Assembly (NCBI GenBank): GCA_903813345.2
Contig: CAIIXF020000012.1
Span: 4,879,318-4,943,317, forward strand
Length of the DNA stretch: 64,000 bases
Source of the DNA: Owenia fusiformis
Lineage: Eukaryota; Annelida; Polychaeta; Sabellida; Oweniidae
Direction of reading: 5' to 3'
Of this stretch, positions 37,401 to 46,600 are shown in pieces. The position numbers were made by a program, and so were the translations under genes. The notes below the pieces were generated by a model. The model did not search any database, had not been told where the DNA came from, and saw only the letters and a list, made by a program, of their open reading frames with translations. Positions within the stretch are counted from its first letter, which is position 1. Every line of letters starts with the position of its first letter.

Positions 37401-37827
37401 AATAATGCAGGGGTGGGATGCATCTATTACAACAATGATAGATTTTACGAGTAAAATGATGAGAAAATGTATTGGCTAGTCATTGACTATGACCCATATC
37501 AGTGTTGTCTTCATATTGAAATTATGATTTATCCACACATTTTTATGCTCATCCATAAATCTAATTTTTCAATGAGTAGATATTTTATATGATGAGAAAA
37601 TGTATTGGCTAGTCATTGACTATGACGTTGTGTACGGAGAATAGTATACATAATATATAATATACAGTATATAACTTTGATCGAGTTTAGAGACTTTGAA
37701 ACTGAAATATTTTTTATATCTTCATTATTTTGTTTTAGATGAATGTAGTAGTGTTTTGTGTCCCGTCGTGGATTGCAAGTATGGCTACGTGACTAAAAGT
37801 TGTTGCCGAGTCTGTGAACCAAGTTAG
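23967..37827 (+). CDS. Secreted tyrosinase with TSP1/VWC tail (whole-gene model)
   Basis: Model joining exons 23967-24156, 25120-25287, 25380-25469, 27061-27299, 27737-28827, 29438-29668, 29963-30169, 32097-32264, 34495-34608, 34779-34952, 36237-36407, 36982-37152 and 37739-37827, all phase-compatible. A 28-nt exon at 38099-38126 would follow if 37822 is used as a donor instead of the stop at 37825. The product would have a signal peptide, Cys-containing N-terminus, two-copper tyrosinase domain, Cys-rich region, two furin-type sites, then TSP1-TSP1-VWC-TSP1-TSP1-TSP1-VWC. From the family's known chemistry it would hydroxylate tyrosine and oxidise DOPA outside the cell. The tail is typical of matrix-binding proteins. 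Joining the first three exons to the tyrosinase, and the tail as one transcript, is inference from phase, order and the absence of alternative starts. Confidence 0.6.
24237..25119. other. Intron / no other feature seen
   Basis: Plain AT-rich sequence between exons a and b. No recognisable repeats or coding. Confidence 0.5.
26610..26692. repeat. Hairpin repeat
   Basis: Near-perfect inverted repeat: tacctgtgatactttcacaa .. gatattccac / gtggaatatcacttgtgaaa .. tacaggta, with a loop of about 18 bases. It lies in the presumed intron before the catalytic exons. The rest of 26039-27060 shows nothing else. Confidence 0.85.
27061..28827 (+). CDS. Tyrosinase catalytic exons (CuA and CuB)
   Basis: Exon 27061-27299 (acceptor tcctgatag, donor GTATGT) reads TRKEYRVATASERAEFHEAI, then the CuA site: SFHHGS, GAHGGAAF and PWHRIYL supply its three histidines. 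Exon 27737-28827 (acceptor gcttaacag, donor GAG|GTACAC) reads LLYWDSTIEQGLPNP and TGPFANW, then CuB: IHGKAHNYVGGHMGD and SPNDPIFWMHHTYVD. All six expected copper-ligand histidines are present. A Cys-rich stretch follows (CYKCDRRPRCPDC..), as in bivalve and other lophotrochozoan tyrosinases. Near the end a Tyr-rich block precedes a dibasic RKKR at 28683-28694. This half shows no stop or frameshift and looks functional. Family assignment is secure; the in vivo substrate is not known. Confidence 0.92.
28872..29323 (+). mobile_element. TRIM: miniature LTR retrotransposon in a tyrosinase intron
   Basis: Two direct repeats, 28872-29081 (210 bp) and 29151-29323 (173 bp), both start TGTAAT and end TACA (TG..CA ends). 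Between them lie only 69 bp. These open with a primer-binding site, tggtgtcagaagtggga, which I recognise as the complement of a tRNA-Leu 3' end as used by Steamer-like/Ty3 elements, and close with a purine tract, aggggggggagg. A 4-bp duplication, tacc, flanks it (28868-28871, 29324-29327). There is no coding. Each LTR includes a tRNA-like stretch. A TRIM family is known from bivalves as I recall. Confidence 0.85.
28930..28998 (+). other. tRNA-like segment (A and B box) inside the 5' LTR of the TRIM
   Basis: tggctctggggtagagcg resembles a Pol III A box with its D arm, and gggttcgattccc is a canonical B box/T arm. The acceptor stem pairs poorly and no proper anticodon arm is evident, so this is a tRNA-derived relic and not a tRNA gene. 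In the 3' LTR the B-box half is deleted. Confidence 0.65.
29438..29668 (+). CDS. Tyrosinase linker exon with furin-type site
   Basis: Phase 1 to phase 1, acceptor ttgtatag, donor AAAG|GTAGTT. It encodes LNAILENAATKLQRGKRAV followed by an acidic segment and a short Cys-containing stretch (KCPCDFQQYTYCPTYKPGD). RGKR at 29479-29490 fits the R-X-K/R-R consensus of proprotein convertases. It bridges the enzyme and the TSP1 modules and carries no stop. Confidence 0.8.
29963..30169 (+). CDS. TSP1 repeat exon 1 of tyrosinase tail
   Basis: Begins after gtattgtag (or at 29969 after tacaag; both phase 1) and ends CTAG|GTAATA in phase 1. It reads GCRWSAWSKWTSYSTCSVSC.. with six Cys. WSAWSKW is a tandem WxxW C-mannosylation motif, and CSVSCG fits the POFUT2 O-fucosylation consensus CxxS/TCG. 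Thrombospondin type-1 repeats bind matrix and glycosaminoglycans. Confidence 0.88.
30213..30352. repeat. Inverted repeat in intron
   Basis: ggtgttatatcgacgtatac / gtattcgtcgatattac and gggctaggcacaa / ttgtgcttagccct pair as nested arms about 140 bp apart. Probably a small foldback element. Confidence 0.65.
30882..30910 (+). promoter_or_regulatory. CCAAT plus TATAAAAG, promoter-like
   Basis: ccaatcag at about 30882 and tataaaagg at about 30902 are spaced too tightly for a standard Pol II promoter, but both are good matches. It lies in a stretch absent from the paralogous intron at 35275, so it probably came with an insertion (for example an LTR). No gene start follows. Confidence 0.3.
31850..32045 (+). 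mobile_element. LINE reverse-transcriptase fragment
   Basis: The frame reads SECFSKIFSNVLYNRLNAFV, then IISQDPAGFMKKARTTDHIF. This is the conserved RT block (LSKLF..VL..RL, QAGFR, TDHIF) of RTE- or CR1-type LINEs. It interrupts a sequence that is continuous in the paralogous copies at 36.2 and 37.0 kb, so it inserted after the duplication. Only about 65 codons remain. Confidence 0.7.
32097..32264 (+). CDS. TSP1 repeat exon 2
   Basis: Acceptor gccatcag, donor TGTG|GTAAGT, phase 1-1. It reads GCKWSPWMWSGYTECSVTC.. and ends EKCDNPC, one Pro shorter than its copies at 36237 and 36982 (NPPC). An extra Cys replaces Asp after CSVTC. It is otherwise nearly identical to those copies. Confidence 0.85.
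32362..32480 (+). CDS. VWC N-terminal half-module, probably a dead exon
   Basis: After acceptor cgttccag it reads GCTYNRRFYAEGISFPSTD.. with the CMCKCG core of a von Willebrand factor C half. Where the functional paralogue at 34495 has TGTG|GTTGGT, this one has TGTAATTAG, which removes the donor and gives an in-frame TAG at 32478. It is either skipped, spliced with a weak TTAT|GTAATT donor, or an alternative C-terminus. Confidence 0.55.
32481..33240. other. Intron; no gene seen
   Basis: Very AT-rich. Contains ttaattagcttaattaagct palindromes near 32775-32800. Nothing else recognised. Confidence 0.5.
33242..34317. mobile_element. Mariner-type MITE (cagggtggttc ends)
   Basis: 1,076 bp flanked by TA (33240-33241, 34318-34319). 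Ends cagggtggttcaaaaaaatt and its inverse. Arms match inversely for about 150 bp (including aaactttacatcag / ctgatgtaaagttt). No transposase was recognised in the centre. Confidence 0.85.
34495..34608 (+). CDS. VWC N-terminal half-module exon
   Basis: Acceptor acgtcttcag, donor TGTG|GTTGGT, phase 1-1. It reads GCTYKGRFYAEGSSIPSTDE, then CNTCSCRGGKVVCTKKQC, the standard opening of a von Willebrand factor C domain (C..G..Y..G..W/S.. C..C.C..G.V.C). These modules bind BMPs and other matrix ligands. Confidence 0.85.
34779..34952 (+). CDS. TSP1 repeat exon 3
   Basis: Acceptor gtgctaatag, donor TGCG|GTAATA, phase 1-1. It reads GCRWNRWSRWSSYSSCSVTC and ends CTNPPCG; WNRW/WSRW are C-mannosylation motifs. 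The intron after it is alignable with the one after exon 29963-30169, so the two exons are segmental paralogues. Confidence 0.88.
34953..35884. repeat. Intron paralogous to 30530-30850 and 31590-31750
   Basis: Shares gtttctaaatagctga, aatagatgtcacccttgttt, tggatgatactgt-like and aatatgctatcaaaaataaa segments, in the same order, with the intron after TSP1 exon 1. This shows a duplication of TSP1 exon plus intron of at least 1.3 kb, later split by unrelated insertions in the first copy. Confidence 0.8.
36237..36407 (+). CDS. TSP1 repeat exon 4
   Basis: Acceptor gtaatcag, donor TGTG|GTAAGT, phase 1-1. It reads GCKWSPWVWSAYTNCSVTC and ends EKCHNPPCG. It differs from exon 5 by one residue (His for Asp before NPPC), so the duplication is recent or homogenised. 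Confidence 0.87.
36982..37152 (+). CDS. TSP1 repeat exon 5
   Basis: Same splice sites, phase and sequence as exon 4 except EKCDNPPCG at the end. WSPW and WVWSAY carry the Trp motifs. CSVTC is followed by Asp-Ile and not Gly, so the O-fucose consensus is imperfect. Confidence 0.87.
37739..37827 (+). CDS. VWC C-terminal half-module exon, likely 3' end of the tyrosinase gene
   Basis: After acceptor ttgttttag it reads DECSSVLCPVVDCKYGYVTK then SCCRVCEPS and a TAG at 37825. The CC..C closure is that of VWC domains. A weak donor (CCAA|GTTAGT at 37822) would instead lead to a 28-nt exon at 38099-38126 (acceptor ttttttag, donor GTAAGT), extending the protein by PMPVGIPHP. It is a paralogue of the minus-strand exon at 62514-62434. 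Confidence 0.75.
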
Positions 37828-38126
37828 TTGATCATATGTTCTACATTGTATAGTGGAATATTCAATGATTTAAAAGTTTCAATTATCATTAAAAAATGGC
37901 GGGAACTTTGAATATTTCAGAAATGAAAAGCTGACAACCATCTCTGAAATAACTTTTAAAGTCATAAATATAGTCAATGAATGATAAAATATATTTTCAA
38001 ACTTCATATGGGGCCTTTAGAGCATTCAATTTACAATATTTTGGGTTCCTACTCCTAATTTTACATATAAAGATGAATAAACTATTATTGTTTTTTAGAT
38101 CCAATGCCGGTCGGGATCCCACATCC

Positions 38127-39980
38127 GTAAGTACGTTTGTGTCTAATGCTTATTTCCAAAGGAGTGGTATCGATATGGAGTACTGAATTCAAAAATGTTT
38201 TTCTCTTAAACAAATCATTGAAAACATTCTGTAAAAAACACGGTATTTTATGTAATGTTGACTGATTGACAACAATTTAATGCGAAAAATATTTAGAAAT
38301 ATTTTATATAACTGTTTTTAGTGCAATAGCTTTTGCTCCTTTCTACCAATTCTTGAGAATGAAATAAAATGTCTTTCCGAACCTTGTTGAAACAAAATAG
38401 CATATACAACATGTTTTAGGCCTCTCAATATTGTAGTCATACAAAGGAATTTTTGGTTCATTTTAAAAACGTATTCAAAAAATTAAAACAACACCCCCCC
38501 AAATAGATAAAAATCAAGATAAACCTTTTATTCCATAACAAGATACTTTTTTAAAATCAACCAAAATTTCCTTTGTACAATTACAATATTGAATGACCTT
38601 ACCATGTAATGTTTATGTCGTTTTGTTCCAATGAGGTTCGGAAAGATGTTCCATTTCACTCTGGAAACATGATACCAAGAACAAAACAACTGTTTGATGT
38701 GTTTTCTAAAACAATATAGATGAAAGTATATATAATATATTTCAAATTATATTGTTACCATTCAAAAGATGACCATTAAATTGACGATGTGTTAAATTTT
38801 CTTTATGAATGGTTTAAGAGAAACGTGTGTTCAAAAAGTTCTCCATATCGATACCACGCCTTTGCTTCTAAAGGGCTCACCATAAATAAATGACCCCTGG
38901 ATTTTCTATCGCCATTTCCAGACCATGGTGATTTGAGACTTCATACTTTTCAATAATGTCTAGATGCACATCCCTTAAGTTTTGTATTTTTTTACATTTT
39001 GTATACTCTCATCAACTGATGTATAGCCTCTTGAAAACTATCTTCTTTTTAACATGGAAAATCTTCACTTCAGCAAATCCAGATGTCAATTAATAATGGC
39101 GAGCACTGTAGTTAGTTTATTTAGTCCATAAACATTCACTTCCATTTTAATCACATGTTTTACATCACACTCAAATGTGATACATTCGTTGATACTTTTA
39201 AGTATCTCAATGAATACATTAAATGGATTCAGCCATTCTGTGTTAGTAAACTAATATAAAAAAATAGCTTTACAACGCTTCTCGTAATTGATAATATTTT
39301 CAATGAATATTTCAAATGCTCGATGAATTTATATTATACTGTAAATCGATTTAAAATATCACTGTGCATAACCCAAAAACGCTCCTACATTCATTTCGGG
39401 GGCATTTCATTACTGAATCCAAACAATGAAATGTTCCGGAATAAGAAACTAGCGGGTGGAAATGACCACTCATCCAACGATTTCGATAATAATAGGAATA
39501 AGAGGTGTATGTTACTTGTTTCGTGTATACCATTCGATGGGTGTGATATCCATGTTTTACTTGGCTGACTGTTGACGTTTGAATTCGAAGTAATTTGAAA
39601 GAGCTGTACGAAGCAGTATAATTATCAAATTTCAAAAAAGGATTTGTCATTCTAAAGGTAAAAAACGTTTGTTGATTCATATGATAAGTTGAGTCAAAAT
39701 AAAAGCATCAAAGTAAACAAACATATAAGATACCATACAGTATCGTAATTGTATCGTAATTAAAAATATCCGAAAATCTCGTCTAAAATGATGACATACC
39801 AAAATTCAAGAAACGCTGCGGTCAGAACAAGTAATAGGTTTGGAATAGAATTTCAACAAATGAGAATATACACATGTGCTAGTTTGGGATCTACTAATTT
39901 GATAGAAAGCTTGACGTTTTAATATAGATACTACTTCAATTCGCAATATAAGCTCAATTCATCAACTATAGACTCGTTCG
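38127..39980. other. No gene seen
   Basis: AT-rich intergenic DNA between the two convergent gene models. Short frames at 39323-39680 lack recognisable content. Confidence 0.5.
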
Positions 39981-39984
39981 GTCT

Positions 39985-41380
39985 ACATTATTATTTTTAT
40001 TTTTTTCTTATTTCCTTCATATAACACTAAATCAAAATACAAATTATTTACAGTGGACACCTAAAATAGGTGTATATACTGCTTGATTAAACATAAATTG
40101 AATATAATAATAGTGTAAATAAAATAAATAAGTATAAATAAGAGTACATTAATAGTTGTTGGTTTGGAGCAAGGGGGAGTGACAGTAAAATGAAGTATGA
40201 TAGCATGGTGGTAATCTTAGGACAAATACTGCTGGAGATGATGAATTGTAATTAAATGCCTTTAAGACCCAGATTGATATATTTGGTGATATAGAGTCTA
40301 GTTTAAAGAAATTTAATCTATCAAATACCTTTTGTATCTCATCTTAAAAATATTAAAAGAAGAACTTTCTCTTATTGGCCTTTCAATACTGTTCCATATC
40401 CACTGACCTTGAATCTTTATAGAAAAAATCCTACTTTGGTGTTATATCCAAAAGCATGTAAATCCTGGCAATGGCGAGTATGATAATTGTGAATGTCAAC
40501 ATTTATTTGGAAAAAGTCACAAAAAGTTGTGGAAACACTGTTAATCGGTTGTACCATTTGTACACAAATTGACCGACATTAAAAAGGTGGATAAAAGGTG
40601 GTAAATATCCAAAACTTTGAATTGTTTAAAAAATGGAGCTGTATGGGCTCTTCTATCTTTGAAAGCAAGCAGTCTCAAAAAGCTTTTTTGAATTTTAAAA
40701 ATTTTATCAAGTGCAGTTTTATAATTGCTTCCCCATATTATAATACAATAGTTGAGATAAGAGTATATCAATGAGTTGAAGATTGCCAACATACTTGGTA
40801 CATATTTTTATAGATATCTGCATTTGTCTAGAATTCCAATTGTACAAGATAATTTTGTTTCAAGATTTTTAATATGTTGTTTCCAGTCAAGATATTCATC
40901 AATTTGAACACCAAGAAAGTTGGTTTAACCCTTTCAAGGTTGATATTATTAATTTTTATATTCACATTTTCATTAATTTGCTTTTTGTTCTTTGTGAAAA
41001 TTATGTATTTGGTTTTATCATTGTTGAGTGATAGTTTATTTGATCGAAACCAATCATCCAGGGATAAAAGTTCCCGATTAAGGTAATTGACAAGTAGGTC
41101 TACATTAGAGTTATGCGCAAGAATGTTAGTATCATCAGCAAATAAAACTGATTTCAAAGTGGGAGATGCCAAATACATATTATTTATGTATAAGATAGAT
41201 AAAAGTGGCCCTAGAACCGATTCTTGGGGTATTCCATGAGATATTGATTTAACTTTAGATGAAATTCCATTGTAAAACACCACTTGTTCTCGATTGGCTA
41301 AATATAATTTGAAAAAATTGAAGGAGTTATCTCGTATCCTATAAAATTCTAATATATTATTATGGAGATTTGATCTAGCA
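39985..41380 (-). mobile_element. 5'-truncated, frameshifted LINE fragment
   Basis: On the minus strand the RT core starts at about 41380 with LYLANREQVVFYNG, then GIPQESVLGPLLSILYINN and the active-site LFADDTN, then SNKLSLNNDKTKYIIF. After a frameshift it continues near 40792 as IFNSLIYSYLNYCIIIWG and RAHTAPFF. The order matches LINE-A ORF2 but the sequence is clearly different, so it is another family of the same group. The T-rich run at 39988-40010 is its poly-A-like 3' end. Dead copy. Confidence 0.8.
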
Positions 41381-41384
41381 AATA

Positions 41385-42456
41385 ACAGTTTACGACCAGA
41401 ACTTGATAAGATCTTTGTTCAGGGTAATGTTCATCGAATGGTGCATAATATGTCACCATAACGTATGACATATACGAGAAATCAGTGAAATTATACTACA
41501 GAACCCATTGTTGGATATTCATGACCCACCATTTCATTTTGCTCCATAGAGTTTTAAAGTGAATGAAACGCTGTCCTGGTTGAATGTAGGAGTGTTTGAG
41601 CTGTGCACCGTGAATATATATTTAGGCATAATAAAATGTGTCAAAATATATTTAAGTTTGGATATTTCATCGAGACTAACATGTATTTTCATTATCTCCA
41701 AAGAAACCCCTTGGATGAATATTATTTCAGCTGGACTCCCTTTATAGAAGCTTTGAACTGAATTTTAATTCTTAATTTTAATTAACTTTTTTAATGCTGA
41801 CATTGATAGTTTTTCTATACATTTTAAGAAAATAGGTATGTTAAAGAAGATGTTAAGACAAATGTTGCCCTAATAGCTGAGAAAAAGTAAAACATTTCGA
41901 ATTTTCTCTCTACAGGCCTTGTTGCCCCTTTAACACATAATTTAATTCTATTAATACCTACTTTTGAAAACTGCATGGTGTAGTATTCTTATTTTATTAA
42001 TATCCTCTAGCACAATATCTCATTTGCCTCCCACTTCATTCTCTTCCTCTTGAACCCTTTTTACCGTTATACAAACATGTACATACATTTTCATTTTTAG
42101 TGGCTCCGGATAGAACCCGACACAACAATAAGGGAAGGATTGGTTTTCCGGATGAATGACACGATACTCATTCCGTATTTTAATATCAATAATATCTGTG
42201 GAAATATAAAAAAGCATGACATTATATTTTGTTTTGTCAAATAAGTAACTTGCCAGATCAAGTGAAGTTGTACCAAATTGTGTAAGATATTATCGTATGA
42301 TCTGTAAAATGAAGCCCTCTGATTGGTCAGTTCTTGCGCTGTACCAATTTGTATTGCTACTGAGGTTGTCCCCGTTGATCATCTCCGTCGCAATACAGAA
42401 ATATTGGTACGGAGGGGATAATCTCAGTAGCAATACAGAGGATCACACGATAAAAA
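41385..42456. other. No gene seen
   Basis: Plain AT-rich DNA. The 42345-42445 part has a weak inverted repeat (ttgctactgag / ctcagtagcaa). Confidence 0.5.
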
Positions 42457-42602
42457 ACGTTATTGAATGATGATTTGAAGTGCAATACATGATATATTCT
42501 GTCTCGATATTCTGTATTGGCACTCGACTTCGTCTCGTTCCAATACAAAATTTCTCGATCAGAATATATCCTTTATTGCACTTAAAATCATTCAATAACT
42601 TA
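42457..42602. repeat. Hairpin repeat with cactcg..cgtctcg loop
   Basis: gttattgaatgatgatttga / tcattcaataact at the ends, aagtgcaata / tattgcactt, atatattctg / cagaatatat and tgtattgg / ccaatac inside, around a cactcgacttcgtctcgtt loop. Arms of about 60 bp. Confidence 0.85.
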
Positions 42603-43412
42603 TAGTATTCCCCTCAATAAAATACAATTTTCTCATGTATCATGTTAGTTATATAAAACATATTAGACGGAAAATAAAGGAAACCTTCATATTGTTGCTA
42701 CCGTGAGAAATAGATGCCGATAGCTGTTTCGAAATATAGTTTATTGGTTTATTGAAGAAAACTTTGTTTATAGTTATTACCAGTTCTAATTTAGTTGATT
42801 CTGTGGTAAGTACTACAAATGCAATGAAACACCATCTTCAATCAATACAATTGATTAAGAATTTAAAGTAAAAATAAAAGATTTGCGATGGTCTAATCTT
42901 TTTTATATATACGAGTATATGTGGTTTAAACCTAGGTAGCCAGAATATATTTTCCATCGAACTCCTACAGCTAAAATGTAATTATCTATAGTGTGTTAAG
43001 CCCAGCAGAACGGAATTGAACCTCTATTAAAGGATACCGGTATTTCCGAAATTCAATCCCGATTGGTACACGACTTCATTGACTATATTTTAAAAAGTTG
43101 TAATTCTTATTTGTAGAAAACGTGTAACAATTTTGTGAGACACATTGCTTATATTTTAATTTGAGATACATTAACATATCTTTATGATATGACAATGCTA
43201 ACATCAATATTGAAGCCACTCTTTACATCAATTTTCATTTTATCTCGTTTCAACATAGGTTTACATTCAGCTCGAAACATAAACATAAGGCGATAACTAA
43301 AGACATTTAGAAATAGTAAATCATGCATGGTTTCCATATGCTTAAAATCTTCAAAGTTCAGAAAGTCACTGACAATGATAGTAGAACCTTGAATGAATTC
43401 AATGTCTCTCGT
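42603..43412. other. No gene seen
   Basis: Probable 3' flank / 3' UTR of the minus-strand collagen-TSP1 gene. No recognisable feature. Confidence 0.45.
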
Positions 43413-43608
43413 TTAAAGTGCAGTATCATATGCCGACACAACAGTTAGCGTCGGTGCGTGGCGGTCCCAACAGGTATCTACCCCATCGCATTTTGCTATG
43501 AAGTAGGTTGGTGGGTTTGAGTGGTAGGAGATCGTCAGTTGGTGCTGGTGGCCGTTGTCTTGACTTGTGAACACATCCACTGACTGCCCATTCCGGACGT
43601 TTTGGGCC
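43413..43608 (-). CDS. Last exon of collagen-TSP1 gene, GHQH-containing
   Basis: Acceptor tatatttaag, phase 0 start, stop TAA at 43415-43413. It reads AQNVRNGQSVDVFTS, then DNGHQHQLTISY and CDGVDTCWDRHAPTLTVVS. With the previous exon's GPHSHIVTLTEQQ it forms an internal repeat of an HxH plus VTLT/LTI pattern, a style I associate with small bacterial His-rich surface domains. Metal binding is possible but unproven. Confidence 0.75.
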
Positions 43609-46600
43609 TTAAATATACAAAGAAACAAATAATAAAAATCTAAATACGGTCAAACAAACAAAGATCTTTAGAAACAAATTTGTTGTTTGGCTGTGTCTAT
43701 GTGTCCCTTGTCAGTTCATTGTATTTTGTTGAGCCAGGGCCAATTTGCCTATATGCTGCCCCTGGAGGTGTTGCTATTGCAAAATGCACACCATCGTTAA
43801 TTGCTTACCTGTTGTTCGGTCAAGGTCACTATATGACTATGTGGTCCTGGTGGATCACTGGTCGTATAAGCCACTTGTAGCGTAAGATCTCCATCAGCAG
43901 GTGGCACCACATTACCTCCATCCGGGTACATATGGCGGAACTTTTGTGGATTAAACAAAATGTCCTTGATTGCTTCAAGTTCTTTCCAAACTGCACTTCC
44001 TTCTCCATGCACAGGCATTATGGGCAAACGTTGCCGCAACGTTCCGACGCCAGGAATATTGGGAAAGAATATACGCATCCCTGATGCTCTAACAGCTCGG
44101 ACCACGCCTTGTTTGTCCAATACACCTAATATGGGAAATAAACACTTGTTATTGTGCCCACAAGTATTTGCTGGCACCTGGTACCATGCACAAGGAATAC
44201 ACAAGCAATGCATTCAGGCAGCCTATGTTGCATAATTATATAGTGTTTCATTTACAATACGACTGTATACAACGAAAGGATTTCATTTTTTGTGTTTTTA
44301 TAAATAAGTAATTGCATGCAAGTTTTCAACTGAGGCCGTCAGTTATTAGCAAGGTTCATAAGTACTGCAACTATCAAATTGCCTCGTCGCCGGGCATTAA
44401 ACATTATTGCAAATAGGTACGAACCTGCAGATCCCTTCGCAGTATCCGCTGGGTCTTTGCCTATTGTATCTCCAGTGAAAAACTCCTGTGGAGTAAGATA
44501 ATACACCTTGCTGTTGGTTCCGTTATACGCCTTATTAAGTGCAGTGCCGCCATTTCTTCCACCTGCTTCTACCGTTCTTCCGTAGGGGGTCCATGCATTC
44601 CCCTTGTATTCGAGGTCATAAGGATTCCACGCGTTAAGGGGAGTCAGGTAGATAATTTCAAGAGGAATGGCGTAGCTCCAGCGCTGGTTGTAGTGGTTAC
44701 ATGTGCTATAAAACATCATAAGGTTAATGCCACCTTTTAAGATAACTTTTAAAATTACGTAATCTTGATGTTAATAACAAGATATTGGTAAACACGCCAG
44801 AAATTAACATTATATTATTCAAAGCGTCATAAGAACATTTTCAATCTGCCATTTTTCGATTTTGACTAATCAGAGACGTGGGTCATCTCAATATAGGTTT
44901 ACATTATAAGCGTACGTCATCTTTGAACTCTGGGGTTAATCCCCCTGTGCCCTGATAATACCAAGGAACTCCCACGCTTGAAATTACTTACATTTTTCCC
45001 AAATGTGCTGTACATTCGTCATCAAGCTCCATAGAGGCAACCTTTGACTGGTTTGTCATTGCCATAAATACGGTACTATCAGAATAACCACGCGAACGCA
45101 CCTGGAATCAAATAATTGGAACCAATGTCAACTGATAAAATGATGCATGGAAACGACTTAATGAACTATACTTAAAAGTGCAAAGTTTATACTCACACCG
45201 ATATTTTAAAGTATAGTGTATAAAACAACACAAAAACGGATGCGGTATACACTCACCAACATACTCACGACAACGCTGATATGGTGTAATATATACAAAA
45301 GTATGATGACTGATATTCACCATGAATTTTCGCCAAAAATGAAATTTATTTTGAATTTAACAAAAATTGATGCAACTTCCTTCAAAATTGAGCTACTTTC
45401 AAATACAATTTTAAAGCTATTTTCTTCTTCTTTCTCATGATTTTATTTTCTATGGTTATGGTGGCACCCATCGCACCTCCCCCCTCTGGCTACGCCTATG
45501 AAGTATAAAATATATACTCACTCAGCAATTGCCAAAATCAAGTGTATACTCAAATCACTACTTGATTAAAAGTATGAAGTTTATTCTCATATAATACCTA
45601 TAAATAAATATGAAGTAGATACTCACACCAACACCCATAGCGTCGTTTACAGAAGTTTTGTACCATCTGTGGTAGAATCCTGCATTGATTGGTCCAGATC
45701 CAGTTTCCATCCCCTCAGCGGGTATGCCAAAGGCATTATCTTCAAGATCGGCCATGTAGTTGTCCCTGCCAGGGATCTCAGACATTAGCTGGTCAAGTAA
45801 ACCAGTTCGCCGCCAAAACACCTGGATGTAAAGGGTATCTTTCACGAGCAAAGTACAACTTGATACAACGTCGCAGAGGACTCAAGGGTACGAATGTAAT
45901 CATCTACGAAGACCTGAGCCCTGGGAATAGAAAACTACTATACGACCTAAAACAAAACCCTGAGATAGATCAGGCATGGAGCGCCAATGGCAAAATCCTA
46001 GGTCGACTGAAGAGAGGTGATATAGCAAACTTCACAGTGACCAGTGACATTGACTCTGTCATCCAAGCCAGGCTGAGGGTACCTAGGGATCGCAATGCCA
46101 GATCAAATCCGACAAATGAGCCCTCGTTAACTGTAAGTAATGCACCTGTTGCAGGTAGTTCATCATAGACTCCTGTTACTATTATCATATGAAGTCTGCA
46201 AGACTACAAACTGTGACCTAAAACTACACGATTGTGTAATCAGTGCATCGTGAAATGGACAGTCTTAATGAACCCTAGTTACTCTGTCCTCGACTGCTAG
46301 TATCTGCCTTATTACTTGCTAAATCTGTGTCAGTGAAATTGTCGAAACACTATATTATTCAGTTTTATATTCTATTTTTACGAAATATTTGTATAGCACC
46401 CTATTTTCCAGCTCTAATCATAACCCTTTTGGTGCAAATTCTTTTGCATCTTTGTTTACATTTTACGCGGACGTCAGAGAAACACTGTTGACAAACTCTG
46501 CGCATGCGCGGATATTTACAGCTGATTTCTTCCTGAAGTTTAGACACGAATTTGAAATCTGGTAAAATGTGTACGATTTATACAACCCAGAGACTCCCAA

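Larger units (their letters stand above)
35885..37625. repeat. Tandem duplication (~620-745 bp unit) carrying TSP1 exons
   Basis: The landmark cagttccttctta occurs at 35890, 36508 and 37253, spacings 618 and 745. Each unit has the same intron sequence, and the first two full units each carry a TSP1 exon (36237, 36982). The unit junction cuts into the VWC half-exon: after cgttccag only ggtttacg remains before the next unit starts. An extra 127-bp segment accounts for the longer second spacing; it too is partly repeated at 37500-37625. Confidence 0.88.

Noticed and set aside
45689-45858. N-terminal part of the plus-strand frame at 45689-46168 as LINE protein
   Set aside because: Up to 45858 it is antisense to the collagen-TSP1 exon and the target duplication. 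True LINE sequence starts at 45859.
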